A stretch of 64,000 bases of DNA from Bradyrhizobium sp. SZCCT0231 (GCF_018130245.1 NZ_JAFCKP010000018.1:1-64000), one strand, 5' to 3'; counted from the stretch's first letter, positions 1 through 8,386 are shown. The notes: generated by a model from the letters alone, not told the origin. Program-made: numbers and translations.

Positions 1-124
1 CTGGAATTTGGCGCCGCCGCACGAAAGCCTTCGTCTGGCGCGCACTCGTCTCAAGCTGCTCAGCTCCACCCAGCTGCGCAACCACTCTCGTCCAGTCCTC
101 GTTCAGAAGCGATTCGTCTGCCAT
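1..124 (-). mobile_element. IS4-type transposase, N-terminal fragment cut by window edge
   Basis: Reading leftward from an ATG at 124-122, an open frame of 41 codons runs off the window edge. It begins MADESLLNEDW and continues with VVAQLGG and a Thr-Lys-Ala-Phe-x-Arg-Arg-Arg block. This resembles the start of IS4-family DDE transposases, which often open with an acidic ED-W segment, then a LGG motif, then 'ETKAFxR'. The catalytic core lies outside the window, so activity cannot be judged. The palindrome at 130-151 lies just upstream of the start and may belong to the element's end. The family call rests on pattern recognition from a short stretch. Confidence 0.6.
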
Positions 125-129
125 GCCCC

Positions 130-151
130 TTGGAATCACGTGTGATTCCAA
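130..151. repeat. perfect palindrome upstream of the transposase
   Basis: Arms TTGGAATCAC (130-139) and GTGATTCCAA (142-151) are exact reverse complements around a 2-base GT centre. The palindrome sits 5 bases upstream of the transposase start. It could be an operator or promoter-region hairpin of the insertion sequence, or part of its terminal repeat. The other IS end is outside the window, so this cannot be settled. Confidence 0.6.
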
Positions 152-299
152 CACTCAAGAATAAACTTAACGCCTATGCGGTCTTCCCTGCGCCCTTTCC
201 TTGGAGGGGGTGTGAAGCGGAGCATAGCTCGGGCAGATCATGCCGCGAGAACGAGAGCGCGTACGGGCTGCAATGGACTTCCGTTGGCACCATTTCCAC

Positions 300-1430
300 T
301 CACAGTGCTTCGAGCGCCCTGCGCGACGCCGCCATCGGCAGCCAGTCCGGAATGCGGCGCTTGGCGAGCCAGTATGGCCGCCACAGCGACACCCAGCTTT
401 CGCGATCCAGCGGCGCGGTTTCCCAAGCATGTTGCTTCATGTCGATCTGCGACAAGTCGTGCTTGTGCAGCCATTGACGTGCCGCCCACCACAGCTCCTG
501 CGATGCCGTCGCATTGCCGGGACCTTCGAGCTCGACGATGTTCGGCAGCGGATCGCGGTAGCGGCGCGCGATCCGCAACGTCGCGACCCGTTCTCCGTCT
601 TTCCGAATGCTCCAGAGCCGCGACCGATTGTGTGCGAGGTCGCCGCCATAGGAGTTGAGGCAATTCCGCATCGCCTTTGCCTCTTCGGTGATGGCGGCAA
701 TGGAATCCAGCGGCACGAATTCGTAACCTGCCATCCGGCCGGGCCGCAGCCACATGTCGGCGATCGGCAGGCGGCCGAGGTTGGTGTGCAAGGCAACGAT
801 CGTTCGCCAATCCTCTGCGGCCGAACGTGCGGCATCGATCCGCAGGTCCGGCGTCCACGGCCTCTCGATCAGATCGTGCCCCAATGTCGTGGGCTGAGAG
901 GAAAACCACGCCCAGAGACAGATGAGCCGCAACCGCGCAGTCCTCACACGCTGTGGCTCGCGGACGAACTCACGCGCAATCCACGCAGCCATCGGCTCAT
1001 GCGCGAGCTCGGCGGTGTCGGCGACGAGCTGAAGCCAGCACGGCGCGAGCTTGAGCGAGCGCGGAAGGTGGTTCGCGATCTGTCGGCGAAACAGCTCGCC
1101 GTCAGGCAAGCGCGGGACCGGGCGCACGAATGCCTCCGGCGGCAGCTTGCGCAGCCACATGGGCAGATCGGCAGGTGCGGCGACCTGCGCGAGGGGAGCG
1201 CCGTCGACCACGCATGCTATCGCGCGTGCTGGATCGAGCCGTGTCCGCGGAACAGCCAGCGCGAAGAGGAGCGCGGGAAAGCTCGCGGCGAGGTCGGCCA
1301 AGCGCGGGTGCCGCGCGGCCAGGGCACGTACGGCGTCCTGGAAACGCGGATGATATCGCCGAAGCCGCCTTTCGAGCAGCTCGGAACGTCCGGCCACCTG
1401 ACAAGGGGCCGGCAGGACATTGAGTATCAT
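300..1430 (-). CDS. PcfJ-like domain protein
   Basis: A 376-residue protein of unknown function. The recognisable part is a MRNCLNSY segment near residue 235, followed by Arg/Ser-rich strands ending in 'RLWSIRKDGERVATL'. This matches the MxxCxxSY...SRxxSxR pattern of PcfJ-like proteins, first named from conjugative plasmid operons but widespread in chromosomes. The N-terminal half is Arg/Leu/Ala rich with no signal peptide. I chose the ATG at 1430. A TTG five codons upstream is also in frame, and neither has a good ribosome binding site. It stands alone beside an IS edge, so transfer is possible but unproven. Confidence 0.65.
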   Translation of the reverse strand: MILNVLPAPCQVAGRSELLERRLRRYHPRFQDAVRALAARHPRLADLAASFPALLFALAVPRTRLDPARAIACVVDGAPLAQVAAPADLPMWLRKLPPEAFVRPVPRLPDGELFRRQIANHLPRSLKLAPCWLQLVADTAELAHEPMAAWIAREFVREPQRVRTARLRLICLWAWFSSQPTTLGHDLIERPWTPDLRIDAARSAAEDWRTIVALHTNLGRLPIADMWLRPGRMAGYEFVPLDSIAAITEEAKAMRNCLNSYGGDLAHNRSRLWSIRKDGERVATLRIARRYRDPLPNIVELEGPGNATASQELWWAARQWLHKHDLSQIDMKQHAWETAPLDRESWVSLWRPYWLAKRRIPDWLPMAASRRALEAL

Positions 1431-1831
1431 GACACAAGTTCGCAATCGCGCGCCGACAGGCCGCGGAAAATTCGATCTGTTGTAGGGTTTTGTGATCTCA
1501 CCCGGGTATCGATCCCGGGGGACGCGCTAGGTATCGCGCGGCGAACCCGGGAAGCGTGCAGTCGTAGACACGGTCGCCTCCAGAAATTGAAATTGCGTGC
1601 ATCCCATAGCTTGGCATTGGCGAAGTTGCAACCCGAGACTGCATCCTGTCTGCACGCTTTCGCGATAGCTGCGCGGCAATACGCATGCAGTATCGGCATC
1701 CGCAGCGGTGGTCGTTCTCTCCAGAATCTGCATCATGCGCGCCGGGACGGTCCTGCGATGTGGCCGGTTTCATCCTCCGAAGCTGCCGGGACTTCGGGGG
1801 CCTTTGGCTTTCAGCTTTTCGGAGTGACGAG
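1431..1831. other. intergenic region without a recognised gene
   Basis: About 400 bases between the PcfJ-like gene and the deacylase-like gene, presumably carrying both divergent promoters. A small inverted repeat lies at 1501-1519 (CCCGGG arms around TATCGAT). An open frame continues upstream of the deacylase into this region but lacks family similarity. The GGAG at 1821-1824 is the ribosome binding site for the ATG at 1832. Confidence 0.5.
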
Positions 1832-3322
1832 ATGAGCGGTTTGGTGATCTCTGGCGGCCGGGTGGTGGATCCCGCGAGCGGGATGGACGCCGTTGGCGAC
1901 GTGGCGGTGGTGGATGGCAAGATCGCCGCCGTCGGCACGGGCCTCGGCGGCGCCGAGCGGGTGATCGACGCCACTGGGCTCGTGGTCGCCCCCGGCTTCA
2001 TCGATCTGCACGCCCATGGCCAGTCGATCCCGGCCGACCGCATGCAGGCGTTCGACGGCGTCACCACGTCGCTCGATCTCGAGGCCGGCGTGCTGCCGGT
2101 CGGGTCCTGGTACGAGCGCCAGGCGCGGAAGGGCCGCGTGCTGAACTACGGTGCCGCCACCAACTGGGCCTTTGCCCGCATCGGCGCGATGACGGGCTCC
2201 AATGCGGAGAGCTCGCTGGAAGCGTTCGGCAACGCCATGCGCGATCGCCGCTGGATGGACAACGTCGCAACCGATGCGGAGGTATCGGGCATCCTCGAGC
2301 GCCTCACCCGCGGCCTCAACGAGGGCGGCATCGGTATCGGCATCCTGAACGCCTATGCGCCGGGCGCCGGCGTGCAGGAGCTGACCGCAGTGTGCCAGCT
2401 CGCTGCGAAGCAGGACGTGCCGACCTTCACCCATGTCGCCTTCATGTCGCGCATCGATCCCGAGAGCGCGGTTGAAGCCTATATCCGCCTGATCGGCTAT
2501 GCCGGCGCCACCGGCGCGCACATGCACATTTGCCATTTCAATTCGTCGAGCAAGACCGACGTCGAGCGCTGCCGCGTGCTGATCGAGAAGGCGCAAGGAC
2601 AGGGCCTGCCGATCACGGTCGAGGCTTACCCTTACGGCACCGGCTCGACCGTGCTGGCCGCCGCCTTCTTCAGCGATCCCCAGTTCGTCGAGCGCAACGG
2701 CACTGCTTACGATTCCGTGCAGCGCGTGACCGACGGCTACCGCTTCCACGACCGCGAGGAGTTGCTCAAGGCTCAGGCCGAAGAGCCGTCCTCGCTGGTG
2801 CTCTGGCACATCCTCGACACCGAGAACAATGCGCATCACCGCGACCTGCTCGACATGTCGGTGCTCTATCCCGGCGGCGCGATTGCCTCCGACGCAATGC
2901 CGTGGACGCTGTCGGACGGCTCGACCTATACCGGCGATGCCTGGCCGCTGCCTGATGATGCGACCTCGCATCCGCGCTCGGCCGGCTGCTTCACGAAATT
3001 CATCCGCGAATGGGTGCGCGAGCGCAAAGCCGTGTCGCTGCTGGAAGGCGTGCGCAAATGCGCGCTGACCCCGGCTGAGATCCTCTCGCAGAGCACGCCC
3101 GCAATGCAGGCCAAGGGCCGGCTTGCGAAAGGCGCGGATGCCGACATCGTCGTGTTCGACTTCGAGAAGCTCAGCGACCGCGCGACCTTCACCGCGATGA
3201 ACCGCCCGTCGGAAGGCGTGCGGCATCTCGTCGTCAGCGGCCAGGTGCTGATCAGCGACGGCGTGCTGGACGTGGCGGCGCGGCCGGGCAGGCCCGTGCG
3301 CCGCCCCGTCGTCGAGGGCTGA
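1832..3322 (+). CDS. amidohydrolase, N-acyl-D-amino-acid deacylase family
   Basis: A 496-residue cytoplasmic metallohydrolase of the amidohydrolase superfamily, close to D-aminoacylase/N-acyl-D-glutamate deacylase proteins. Visible features: the N-terminal beta-sandwich 'GGRVVDPASG', the metal-binding HxH in PGFIDLHAHG (about residues 49-58), histidines in FTHVAF and CHFNSS, the late Asp in IASDAMPW, and a C-terminal 'KGADADIVVFD' sandwich return. Length fits the family. The start at ATG 1832 is preceded by GGAG and matches the usual N-terminus; the upstream in-frame extension has no similarity. The next gene, a CobW GTPase, starts 3 bases after the stop, so they form an operon, perhaps for metal supply. 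Substrate is not determinable; D-amino acid derivatives are the family default. Confidence 0.82.
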   Translation: MSGLVISGGRVVDPASGMDAVGDVAVVDGKIAAVGTGLGGAERVIDATGLVVAPGFIDLHAHGQSIPADRMQAFDGVTTSLDLEAGVLPVGSWYERQARKGRVLNYGAATNWAFARIGAMTGSNAESSLEAFGNAMRDRRWMDNVATDAEVSGILERLTRGLNEGGIGIGILNAYAPGAGVQELTAVCQLAAKQDVPTFTHVAFMSRIDPESAVEAYIRLIGYAGATGAHMHICHFNSSSKTDVERCRVLIEKAQGQGLPITVEAYPYGTGSTVLAAAFFSDPQFVERNGTAYDSVQRVTDGYRFHDREELLKAQAEEPSSLVLWHILDTENNAHHRDLLDMSVLYPGGAIASDAMPWTLSDGSTYTGDAWPLPDDATSHPRSAGCFTKFIREWVRERKAVSLLEGVRKCALTPAEILSQSTPAMQAKGRLAKGADADIVVFDFEKLSDRATFTAMNRPSEGVRHLVVSGQVLISDGVLDVAARPGRPVRRPVVEG

Positions 3323-3325
3323 CCC

Positions 3326-4255
3326 ATGCCGGTCCCCATTCTCCTGGTGACGGGCTTTTTGGGGGCCGGCAAGACCACGGTCGTGAACCATCTGCTGGCG
3401 CATGCGGAGGGGCGGCGCATCGCCGCCGTGGTCAACGATTTCGGCGCGATCAACATCGATGCGGAGCTGATCGCGGGCGCGAGCGATGGCGTGGTCAGCC
3501 TTGCCAATGGCTGCATCTGCTGCTCGCTCGAAGGCGATCTGTTGCGCACGCTGTCGACGCTGCTGCGGCGTGATCCGAAGCCCGACCATATCGTCATCGA
3601 GACCAGCGGCGTCGCCGATCCCGCCGACATCGTGCGCAATCTGATGGACCCGGTGATCCTGCGCGAGGCGCCGCTGGAGACGGTGCTCTGCGTCATGGAC
3701 GCGACGGCGCCGCCCGCCGCCCTCGACGACGCGCTCCAGCGGTCGCAGTTGCGCGTCGCCGACATCGTGGCGTTGAGCAAGCTGGATCTGGCGGACGAGG
3801 GCGCGGGGGTGCGGATGCGCGCGGCCATCCGCGCGCTGCGTGTTCCCGCCGTCGTGGTCGATGCGCAGCATGGCGAGATTCCGGCCGCGCTGCTGTTTCC
3901 CGCGGATGTCGATCGTGCACCCGCGCCGCGTGAGGTCGGCCCGCGGCGGCCGGCAGAAGAGCGCTTCGAGACGCTGAGCTGGACCTCGGATAAGCCGGTC
4001 TCGTTGCCCCGCTTGCAGCAGGCCATCAACAGCCTTGCGCCGAAGCTGGCGCGCGCCAAGGGACTGTTCGAGAGCATCGAGCGGCCCGGCCGCATGATAG
4101 TGTTTCAGTTCGCCGCCGGCCGCGCGACGCTGGCGCCCGGCGATACGCCGGCACCGGGCGTGGCGCGGACGCGGATCGTCTTCATTGCCGAGCTCGGCCT
4201 TCTCTCGAAGGCGGAGCTCGACGGCATCATGGAGGCGTGCGTTGCAGCGGAGTGA
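3326..4255 (+). CDS. CobW/COG0523-family GTP-binding metallochaperone
   Basis: A 309-residue G3E GTPase. Walker A is GFLGAGKTT near residue 9, and the family metal-binding CxCC motif appears as GCICCSLEGD near residue 64. The 'ETSGVADP' and 'LSKLDLADE' segments follow as Walker B and the guanine-specificity motif. The C-terminal CobW domain is present but carries no long His tract. COG0523 members load Zn, Co, Fe or Ni into partner enzymes, usually the neighbour. Here the gene starts 3 bases after a binuclear-type amidohydrolase, so metal delivery to that enzyme is a reasonable inference. No Zur-like operator was recognised upstream. Confidence 0.88.
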   Translation: MPVPILLVTGFLGAGKTTVVNHLLAHAEGRRIAAVVNDFGAINIDAELIAGASDGVVSLANGCICCSLEGDLLRTLSTLLRRDPKPDHIVIETSGVADPADIVRNLMDPVILREAPLETVLCVMDATAPPAALDDALQRSQLRVADIVALSKLDLADEGAGVRMRAAIRALRVPAVVVDAQHGEIPAALLFPADVDRAPAPREVGPRRPAEERFETLSWTSDKPVSLPRLQQAINSLAPKLARAKGLFESIERPGRMIVFQFAAGRATLAPGDTPAPGVARTRIVFIAELGLLSKAELDGIMEACVAAE

Positions 4256-4270
4256 AGCCCGCGTGGCGTC

Positions 4271-4666
4271 TCAATCCTCCACGGGCAATCCATTCCCATG
4301 GACATACCATTCCGCGCGCGATGCCCACTGCACATGCCGGTCGGGCGTCGCTCCCAGTTTCTCGTCGAACGCGCCGGCATGGATGATCGCTTCGCGCCCG
4401 CTGCGGGTGAGGTGCGGCATCGGGCTGCCGCAGGTCTTGCAGAATGCGGTGGCAAAGCTCCGCGCGTTGGGTAGGTCGAAGCGCACGACGGATGCTTCAC
4501 CGCGCAGCCATCGCAGCGCCTCTGCCTTCACGATGACCTCGCAGGAATGCGCCGTCCCGGTCGCCTTGCGGCAGCGCGAGCAATGGCAGTTGAGGAAACG
4601 GTCGAACGGACCATCGACCTCGAAGGCGACCTCGCCGCACAGGCAGCTGCCGCGGAACGCCACCAT
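4271..4666 (-). CDS. GFA-family zinc protein (glutathione-dependent formaldehyde-activating enzyme-like)
   Basis: A 131-residue protein with the GFA fold signature: GSCLCGEVAFEV at the start, CHCSRCRKATG around residue 30, and CKTCGSP near residue 75. Together these give the cysteines for the structural and catalytic zinc sites. The C-terminus has the usual 'HVQWASRAEWY' strand. In most bacteria GFA-family members have unproven substrates, so the formaldehyde role is only the family name. The start at 4666 lies one base past the stop of the upstream gene, which implies translational coupling. An in-frame extension upstream would overlap that gene and has no similarity. Confidence 0.85.
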   Translation of the reverse strand: MVAFRGSCLCGEVAFEVDGPFDRFLNCHCSRCRKATGTAHSCEVIVKAEALRWLRGEASVVRFDLPNARSFATAFCKTCGSPMPHLTRSGREAIIHAGAFDEKLGATPDRHVQWASRAEWYVHGNGLPVED

Positions 4667-4667
4667 C

Positions 4668-5039
4668 TCATTCAACCTCCGGCTCGGCCGGGCTCTCGGC
4701 CGTCTCGTCCGCATGGATCGGGGGAGCACCGTGGGCGCCGCGCAGTTGGATCATCGTGTCGATCACGTCGACGTCGATCTTCAGCATGTCGAGGTCGCGC
4801 GTCATCTCGCGCACCTCCTGGCCCTTGCGCGCCAGCTCCTCCGACACGTCGACCGCCATCCTGCGTTCGGTCACACCGCCGGACGTGTTGACGAACAGCT
4901 TTGCGCGCATCCATTCCAGCCGCGCGCGCTGGGTGTCGCGCTCGAATTTCTTCTCTGCGTAGCGGCGCCGCGCCTCGGCATAGGCGCCGATCAGCGCGGT
5001 CTCCGGCAGGCTCCACAATTGCTCGACCGACATGGTCAT
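4668..5039 (-). CDS. conserved hypothetical protein, helical
   Basis: A 123-residue protein I do not recognise. It is almost entirely helical and rich in Glu, Arg and Ala, with likely coiled-coil stretches (residues about 18-50 and 68-95) and an acidic Pro/Glu tail. No signal peptide or membrane segment is visible. Two in-frame ATGs (5039 and 5033) are possible starts. The stop is one base from the start of the GFA-like gene, so the two are translated together. The tautomerase gene upstream on the same strand may belong to the same transcript, though a 108-base gap separates them. Confidence 0.6.
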   Translation of the reverse strand: MTMSVEQLWSLPETALIGAYAEARRRYAEKKFERDTQRARLEWMRAKLFVNTSGGVTERRMAVDVSEELARKGQEVREMTRDLDMLKIDVDVIDTMIQLRGAHGAPPIHADETAESPAEPEVE

Positions 5040-5147
5040 TCCGTTCAGGTCCCGGGTTCGGCTCGGCGGAGGCTTGCTCCGCACCCCATCAGACCCTTCC
5101 GGCCGGCAATTCTCAAGAGGGCGCCGGCGATTCCGCGCTCGGCCGTT

Positions 5148-5525
5148 TCAGGCGAATTGCGCGACGCCGTGCCCGACCGACCAGTTCTCCTTGGGGACGT
5201 CGAGCACGTTCACGAACACGTCCTCGGGCCGGATGCCCGGGCTCTCGCCGAGCCGCTCGGCGATGCGCCGGTACAGCGCCTTCTTCTGCTCGGGGGTGCG
5301 CGAGGCGAACACGGTGATCTGGATCAGCACGGCGTCCTCGCTGCGCGTGACGCCGTAGGCATTGCCGCAGCGGAAGTTTGCGGGCGAAAGCTCGCTGATG
5401 GTCATGAACTCGTCGCCTTCGGGCACGTTCAGCGCCTCGCGCATGGCGCGGTAGAGACTGTCGAGGATGGCCTGACGGTAGGCGTCCGGCTTTCCGGCGC
5501 GCATCGAGATGTGGAGGAGAGGCAT
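5148..5525 (-). CDS. tautomerase-family protein (4-oxalocrotonate tautomerase-like)
   Basis: A 125-residue protein beginning MPLLHISM, with the catalytic Pro at position 2 once the initiator Met is removed. This fixes the start at 5525 rather than the longer frame. The segment 'RQAILDSLYRAMREALNVPEGD' and the later 'ITVFASRTPEQKKALYRRI' match the two beta-alpha units of the larger tautomerase/MIF-like proteins. These enzymes catalyse keto-enol isomerisation or dehalogenation; the substrate here is unknown. It is divergent from a TetR gene across a region with two operator-like palindromes, so that regulator probably controls it. Confidence 0.82.
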   Translation of the reverse strand: MPLLHISMRAGKPDAYRQAILDSLYRAMREALNVPEGDEFMTISELSPANFRCGNAYGVTRSEDAVLIQITVFASRTPEQKKALYRRIAERLGESPGIRPEDVFVNVLDVPKENWSVGHGVAQFA

Positions 5526-5622
5526 CGTACGTCCCTCTGCATGCGGGCCTGATCGGCCAGGCACATGATCCGCGCCGGCCGTCGGCTTATTGACGAAACG
5601 GGATATCAATCCCAATTAGTTT

Positions 5623-5664
5623 TTGACGTGGCGTCAAGAAAACATGTTCTTGACGTCGTGTCAA
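5623..5664. promoter_or_regulatory. double TetR-type operator between tautomerase and regulator genes
   Basis: A perfect 15-base palindrome TTGACGTGGCGTCAA (5623-5637) is followed by a near-perfect copy TTGACGTCGTGTCAA (5650-5664), 27 bases start to start. A further half-site TTGACG lies at 5590-5595. The second copy ends about 6 bases before the GAGGAG binding site of the TetR gene. Position and symmetry suggest autoregulation and control of the divergent tautomerase gene. Confidence 0.72.
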
Positions 5665-5683
5665 ATACTTTGAGGAGCAACAT

Positions 5684-6280
5684 TTGAGACCGCGCGAGTT
5701 CGACCATGACGATGTTCTGCGCATCGCGTTCGACCAGTTCTGGCGCAAGGGCGTCCGCGGCACCTCGCTGTCGGACATCGCGCGCGACGCCGGCGTGCAG
5801 CGCGGCAGCCTCTACAATGCCTTCGGCAGCAAGGAAGCGCTGTTCCTGCAGGCCTATGAGCGCTACGCGGGCGACTATCTGCTCGCCCTGCAAAAGGCGC
5901 TCGGGACGGGGTCTTTGCGCAAACGCCTCACCGCATTCTTCGACCTGACGATCACCAATTTCCGATCCGGCTCGCCGCCGCGGGGATGCCCGACCACGCG
6001 CGGCCTAATGGAGCTCGGCGCGGCGGAAGGCGAGGGGCTGGATGAAGAAGCGCGCCAGGCCTTCGCGCACCTCATCTCGCGCATCACCGCGCTGGTTCAG
6101 GACACCTTGTCGGCCGGCGCCAAGCGTGGCGAGTTCAAGGGCAATCCGGCGGCCGCAGCGCTGCACATCATCACGGTGACGCGTGGCCTCGCCGTGCTCG
6201 AGCGCGCCTATGGCGACGAAGCCCAGCTGCGCAAGATCGCAAGCCACACGATCGATCTCGTGCTCGAGAAGGGAGGTTAG
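5684..6280 (+). CDS. TetR/AcrR-family transcriptional regulator
   Basis: A 198-residue repressor. The N-terminal helix-turn-helix is clear: 'TSLSDIARDAGVQRGSLYNAFGSKEALF' spans about residues 27-54 and contains the YNAFGSKE hallmark. The C-terminal ligand domain includes the RGCPTTRG segment typical of one large TetR subgroup. The start is a TTG at 5684, preceded by GAGGAG at 5672-5677; no ATG fits. It most likely binds the two TTGACG palindromes in its own leader and controls the divergent tautomerase operon. The inducer is unknown. Confidence 0.9.
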   Translation: MRPREFDHDDVLRIAFDQFWRKGVRGTSLSDIARDAGVQRGSLYNAFGSKEALFLQAYERYAGDYLLALQKALGTGSLRKRLTAFFDLTITNFRSGSPPRGCPTTRGLMELGAAEGEGLDEEARQAFAHLISRITALVQDTLSAGAKRGEFKGNPAAAALHIITVTRGLAVLERAYGDEAQLRKIASHTIDLVLEKGG

Positions 6281-6283
6281 GTG

Positions 6284-6769
6284 TCAGCAGCAGGCCAGCG
6301 CGTTGACCGCCCGCGTGGTCGCATCCTCTTTCCCGGAGCCGACGAACTGGCAGACCACGGACTCGAGTTCCCCAGGCTGCTTGTTGCGGGCGACCGCCAG
6401 CAGGCGCATCAATTCCGCCTCGTCCTTGGAAAGGCGCCTGCAGGACGGCGGCATGAAGCACAGCTCGCATGGCCGGCCGCCGCGCAGGATCCTGACGAGG
6501 GCCGCGGCCCGGGCGACCAGCAGCGGACTGTCGGCGATGCCGGGCGCCTCGTCGGCAAAGCGATAGGCCGCTTCCCAACAATCGGAGGCTCCGGTCGCAT
6601 AGGCCGCTCCGATGAAGCGGAACAGCGACAGCGCGACGCGGCAGAAATCATCGTAGCTCTCGACGCTTCGTGGCGCCGCAAGCGCGGCCTGGAGCGGACA
6701 GAGCTGCGACTGGCCGGCGTCCGATGCCACGGAATCGCATGCATCCTGCATCATGAATGTTCTCGTCAA
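6284..6769 (-). CDS. unknown protein, coupled to the upstream gene
   Basis: A 161-residue protein with no family I recognise. It has scattered cysteines, including CELCFMPPSC near residue 100 and a terminal CC, which could bind metal or form disulfides, but no signal peptide. It is rich in Ala, Leu and Arg helices. Its ATG at 6769 overlaps the stop of the upstream gene as ATGA, so the pair is translationally coupled and probably works together. Its stop faces the TetR stop across 3 bases. Confidence 0.6.
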   Translation of the reverse strand: MTRTFMMQDACDSVASDAGQSQLCPLQAALAAPRSVESYDDFCRVALSLFRFIGAAYATGASDCWEAAYRFADEAPGIADSPLLVARAAALVRILRGGRPCELCFMPPSCRRLSKDEAELMRLLAVARNKQPGELESVVCQFVGSGKEDATTRAVNALACC

Positions 6770-7266
6770 TGCAGCGTGGGGCTTCCGACCAGCCAGCTCT
6801 GCATCGTCATCATCCGGTCATGGTCGAGAGACCGCACGTGCCGGTCGGGCAGGATGAGACCGGCCGTGCGGAAGATCGTTGCAAGCCCCTGGACCGGCGC
6901 GAGCGCCCAATCGGCGCCGACCGGCGGCAGCCAGCGCTCGAACTGTTCGCGGGCGACATCGACGCGGTCCTGTTGTGCCGCGGCGATGGCGCGCAGAATT
7001 CCGTGCTCGCTGTCCGACATGCGTGGACAAGTCGGGCAGTGCACTTCGATGGCGGTATGGGCCGTGCAGGCGAAGATCTCGATGATGGACTCCAGCGAGG
7101 GCACGGCGTCGCCGACGCGGAAATGGTCGTACACCTGCTTGATGTCGGCTGCGGTGGGAACGGCGCCTCCATTGCGTGCCTTCGCCCGAAATCCCCAGAT
7201 GAAGAGCCGCTCCGCTGCGCTCAGCGCGGGGAGGTCGAGGTGCCCGGTATGTGTCGATTGATGCAT
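6766..7266 (-). CDS. unknown protein with His/Cys motifs
   Basis: A 166-residue protein starting MHQSTHTGHLD. The start at 7266 is the first ATG followed by conserved-looking sequence (LSAAERLFIWGFR); an in-frame upstream extension to 7353 looks like non-coding read-through. Around residues 80-97 there is a Cys/His cluster (FACTAH, then EVHCPTCPRMSD) that could be a zinc or haem-interacting loop. No signal peptide or membrane segment. It is the first gene of a two-gene coupled unit with the 161-residue protein. The 220 bases upstream to the allantoinase-like gene show no other gene. Confidence 0.62.
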   Translation of the reverse strand: MHQSTHTGHLDLPALSAAERLFIWGFRAKARNGGAVPTAADIKQVYDHFRVGDAVPSLESIIEIFACTAHTAIEVHCPTCPRMSDSEHGILRAIAAAQQDRVDVAREQFERWLPPVGADWALAPVQGLATIFRTAGLILPDRHVRSLDHDRMMTMQSWLVGSPTLH

Positions 7267-7486
7267 GGAGCCTCCGGCCTTTGGCTGCGCCCACGCCAGC
7301 GCTGGCGCGGATGATCTGCGCCGATCGTTCTGCCAGAGACCTCTCCAAGTCAACGCTCGGAGAGGCGATGTCGAGGTGTTCTAGATTGGAAGAATTCGTA
7401 TCTCCGATGCTGCATGCCGGCAGCTCTCCCGCGGAATTGCGGGGCAAAATATCTCCGGCGTCACGGAGGCGACCGCGGAGACCGGC

Positions 7487-8386
7487 CTAGCGCGCGACTT
7501 CACGAAAATGCGCCGCGATGTCGGCGCGTGTTGCGACCCAGACCCGGCCCTCCAGCCGCGCCAGCTCGGCCAGAATGGTCTTCACCGCGCGGAAGCGCGC
7601 AGGTCGGCCGCAAATGCGCAGGTGAAGGCCGATCGATAGCATCGCCGAACGACCGCGCTCGGCCTCCTCGACCAGCGTCCCGAGTGCGGCGCTGACATAG
7701 TTCGAAAAATCCTCCGGCTGCACGAACCCGTTCGGATGGAAGAACTTCATGTCGTTGGTGTCGAAGCCGTAGGGCAGGACCAGCATCGATCCCCGTGGCG
7801 ACCGGCTCCAATAGGGCAAATCGTCGTCGAGCGCATTGGAATCGTAGGCGAAGCCGAGCTCGGTCAGGAGGTCGCGGGTCCACGCGCTCTGGCTGCCGCG
7901 TGACATGAAGCCGACCGGCGTGACGCCGGTCGCACGCGCAATGACGTCGCGCGTCCTTTCGATGTCGCGACGCTCGGTCCCGGCATCGCCATAGAGCGTG
8001 TGCGGCAGCCAGCGCCAGCCATGCACCGCCGGCTCGTGGCCGGCCTCGACCACGGCGCGGGCAAGCTCAGGCACGCGCTCGACGGTGCGGCCGCACATCA
8101 TGAAGGTGGAACGGACTTTGGCCTCAGTGAAGGCATCGAGGAAGCGCCACAGGCCGGCGCGCATGCCGTAGTCGAACACCTGTTCCTGCACGAGATCGCG
8201 CACGCCCGGCGGCGAAGTCGAGGCGACCTCGCCATAGCGCTCCGTCTCCGCATCGCCCTGCTCGATCGCGAGCTCGGCGCCTTCCTCGAAATTCACCACC
8301 AGCGACACCGCAACGCGGGCGCCGTTGGGCCAGACGATGCCGGGTCGGGCTCGGCCATATCCGCGAAGATCGCGTTCGATCGGCAT
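7487..8386 (-). CDS. PuuE-like allantoinase / polysaccharide-deacetylase-fold hydrolase
   Basis: A 299-residue member of the NodB-fold family, close to the metal-independent allantoinase PuuE rather than to chitin deacetylases. PuuE-like blocks in order: RDLRGYG at the start, NFEEGAE, YGMRAGLWR, AGHEPAVHGWRW, DDDLPYW, YGFDTNDMKF, SIGLH and GRPARF. PuuE opens the allantoin ring to allantoate. The start ATG at 8386 lies 2 bases after the stop of the permease gene, making it the last gene of an ABC-importer operon. With a hydantoin/allantoin-type racemase encoded across the divergent regulator, use of a ureide or similar cyclic amide is likely; the exact substrate is inference. Confidence 0.8.
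   Translation of the reverse strand: MPIERDLRGYGRARPGIVWPNGARVAVSLVVNFEEGAELAIEQGDAETERYGEVASTSPPGVRDLVQEQVFDYGMRAGLWRFLDAFTEAKVRSTFMMCGRTVERVPELARAVVEAGHEPAVHGWRWLPHTLYGDAGTERRDIERTRDVIARATGVTPVGFMSRGSQSAWTRDLLTELGFAYDSNALDDDLPYWSRSPRGSMLVLPYGFDTNDMKFFHPNGFVQPEDFSNYVSAALGTLVEEAERGRSAMLSIGLHLRICGRPARFRAVKTILAELARLEGRVWVATRADIAAHFREVAR

Noticed and set aside
1811-3871. Long minus-strand open frame across the deacylase and CobW genes
   Set aside because: Both plus-strand genes carry complete family motifs; the opposite frame has only His/Arg/Asp-rich low-complexity sequence.
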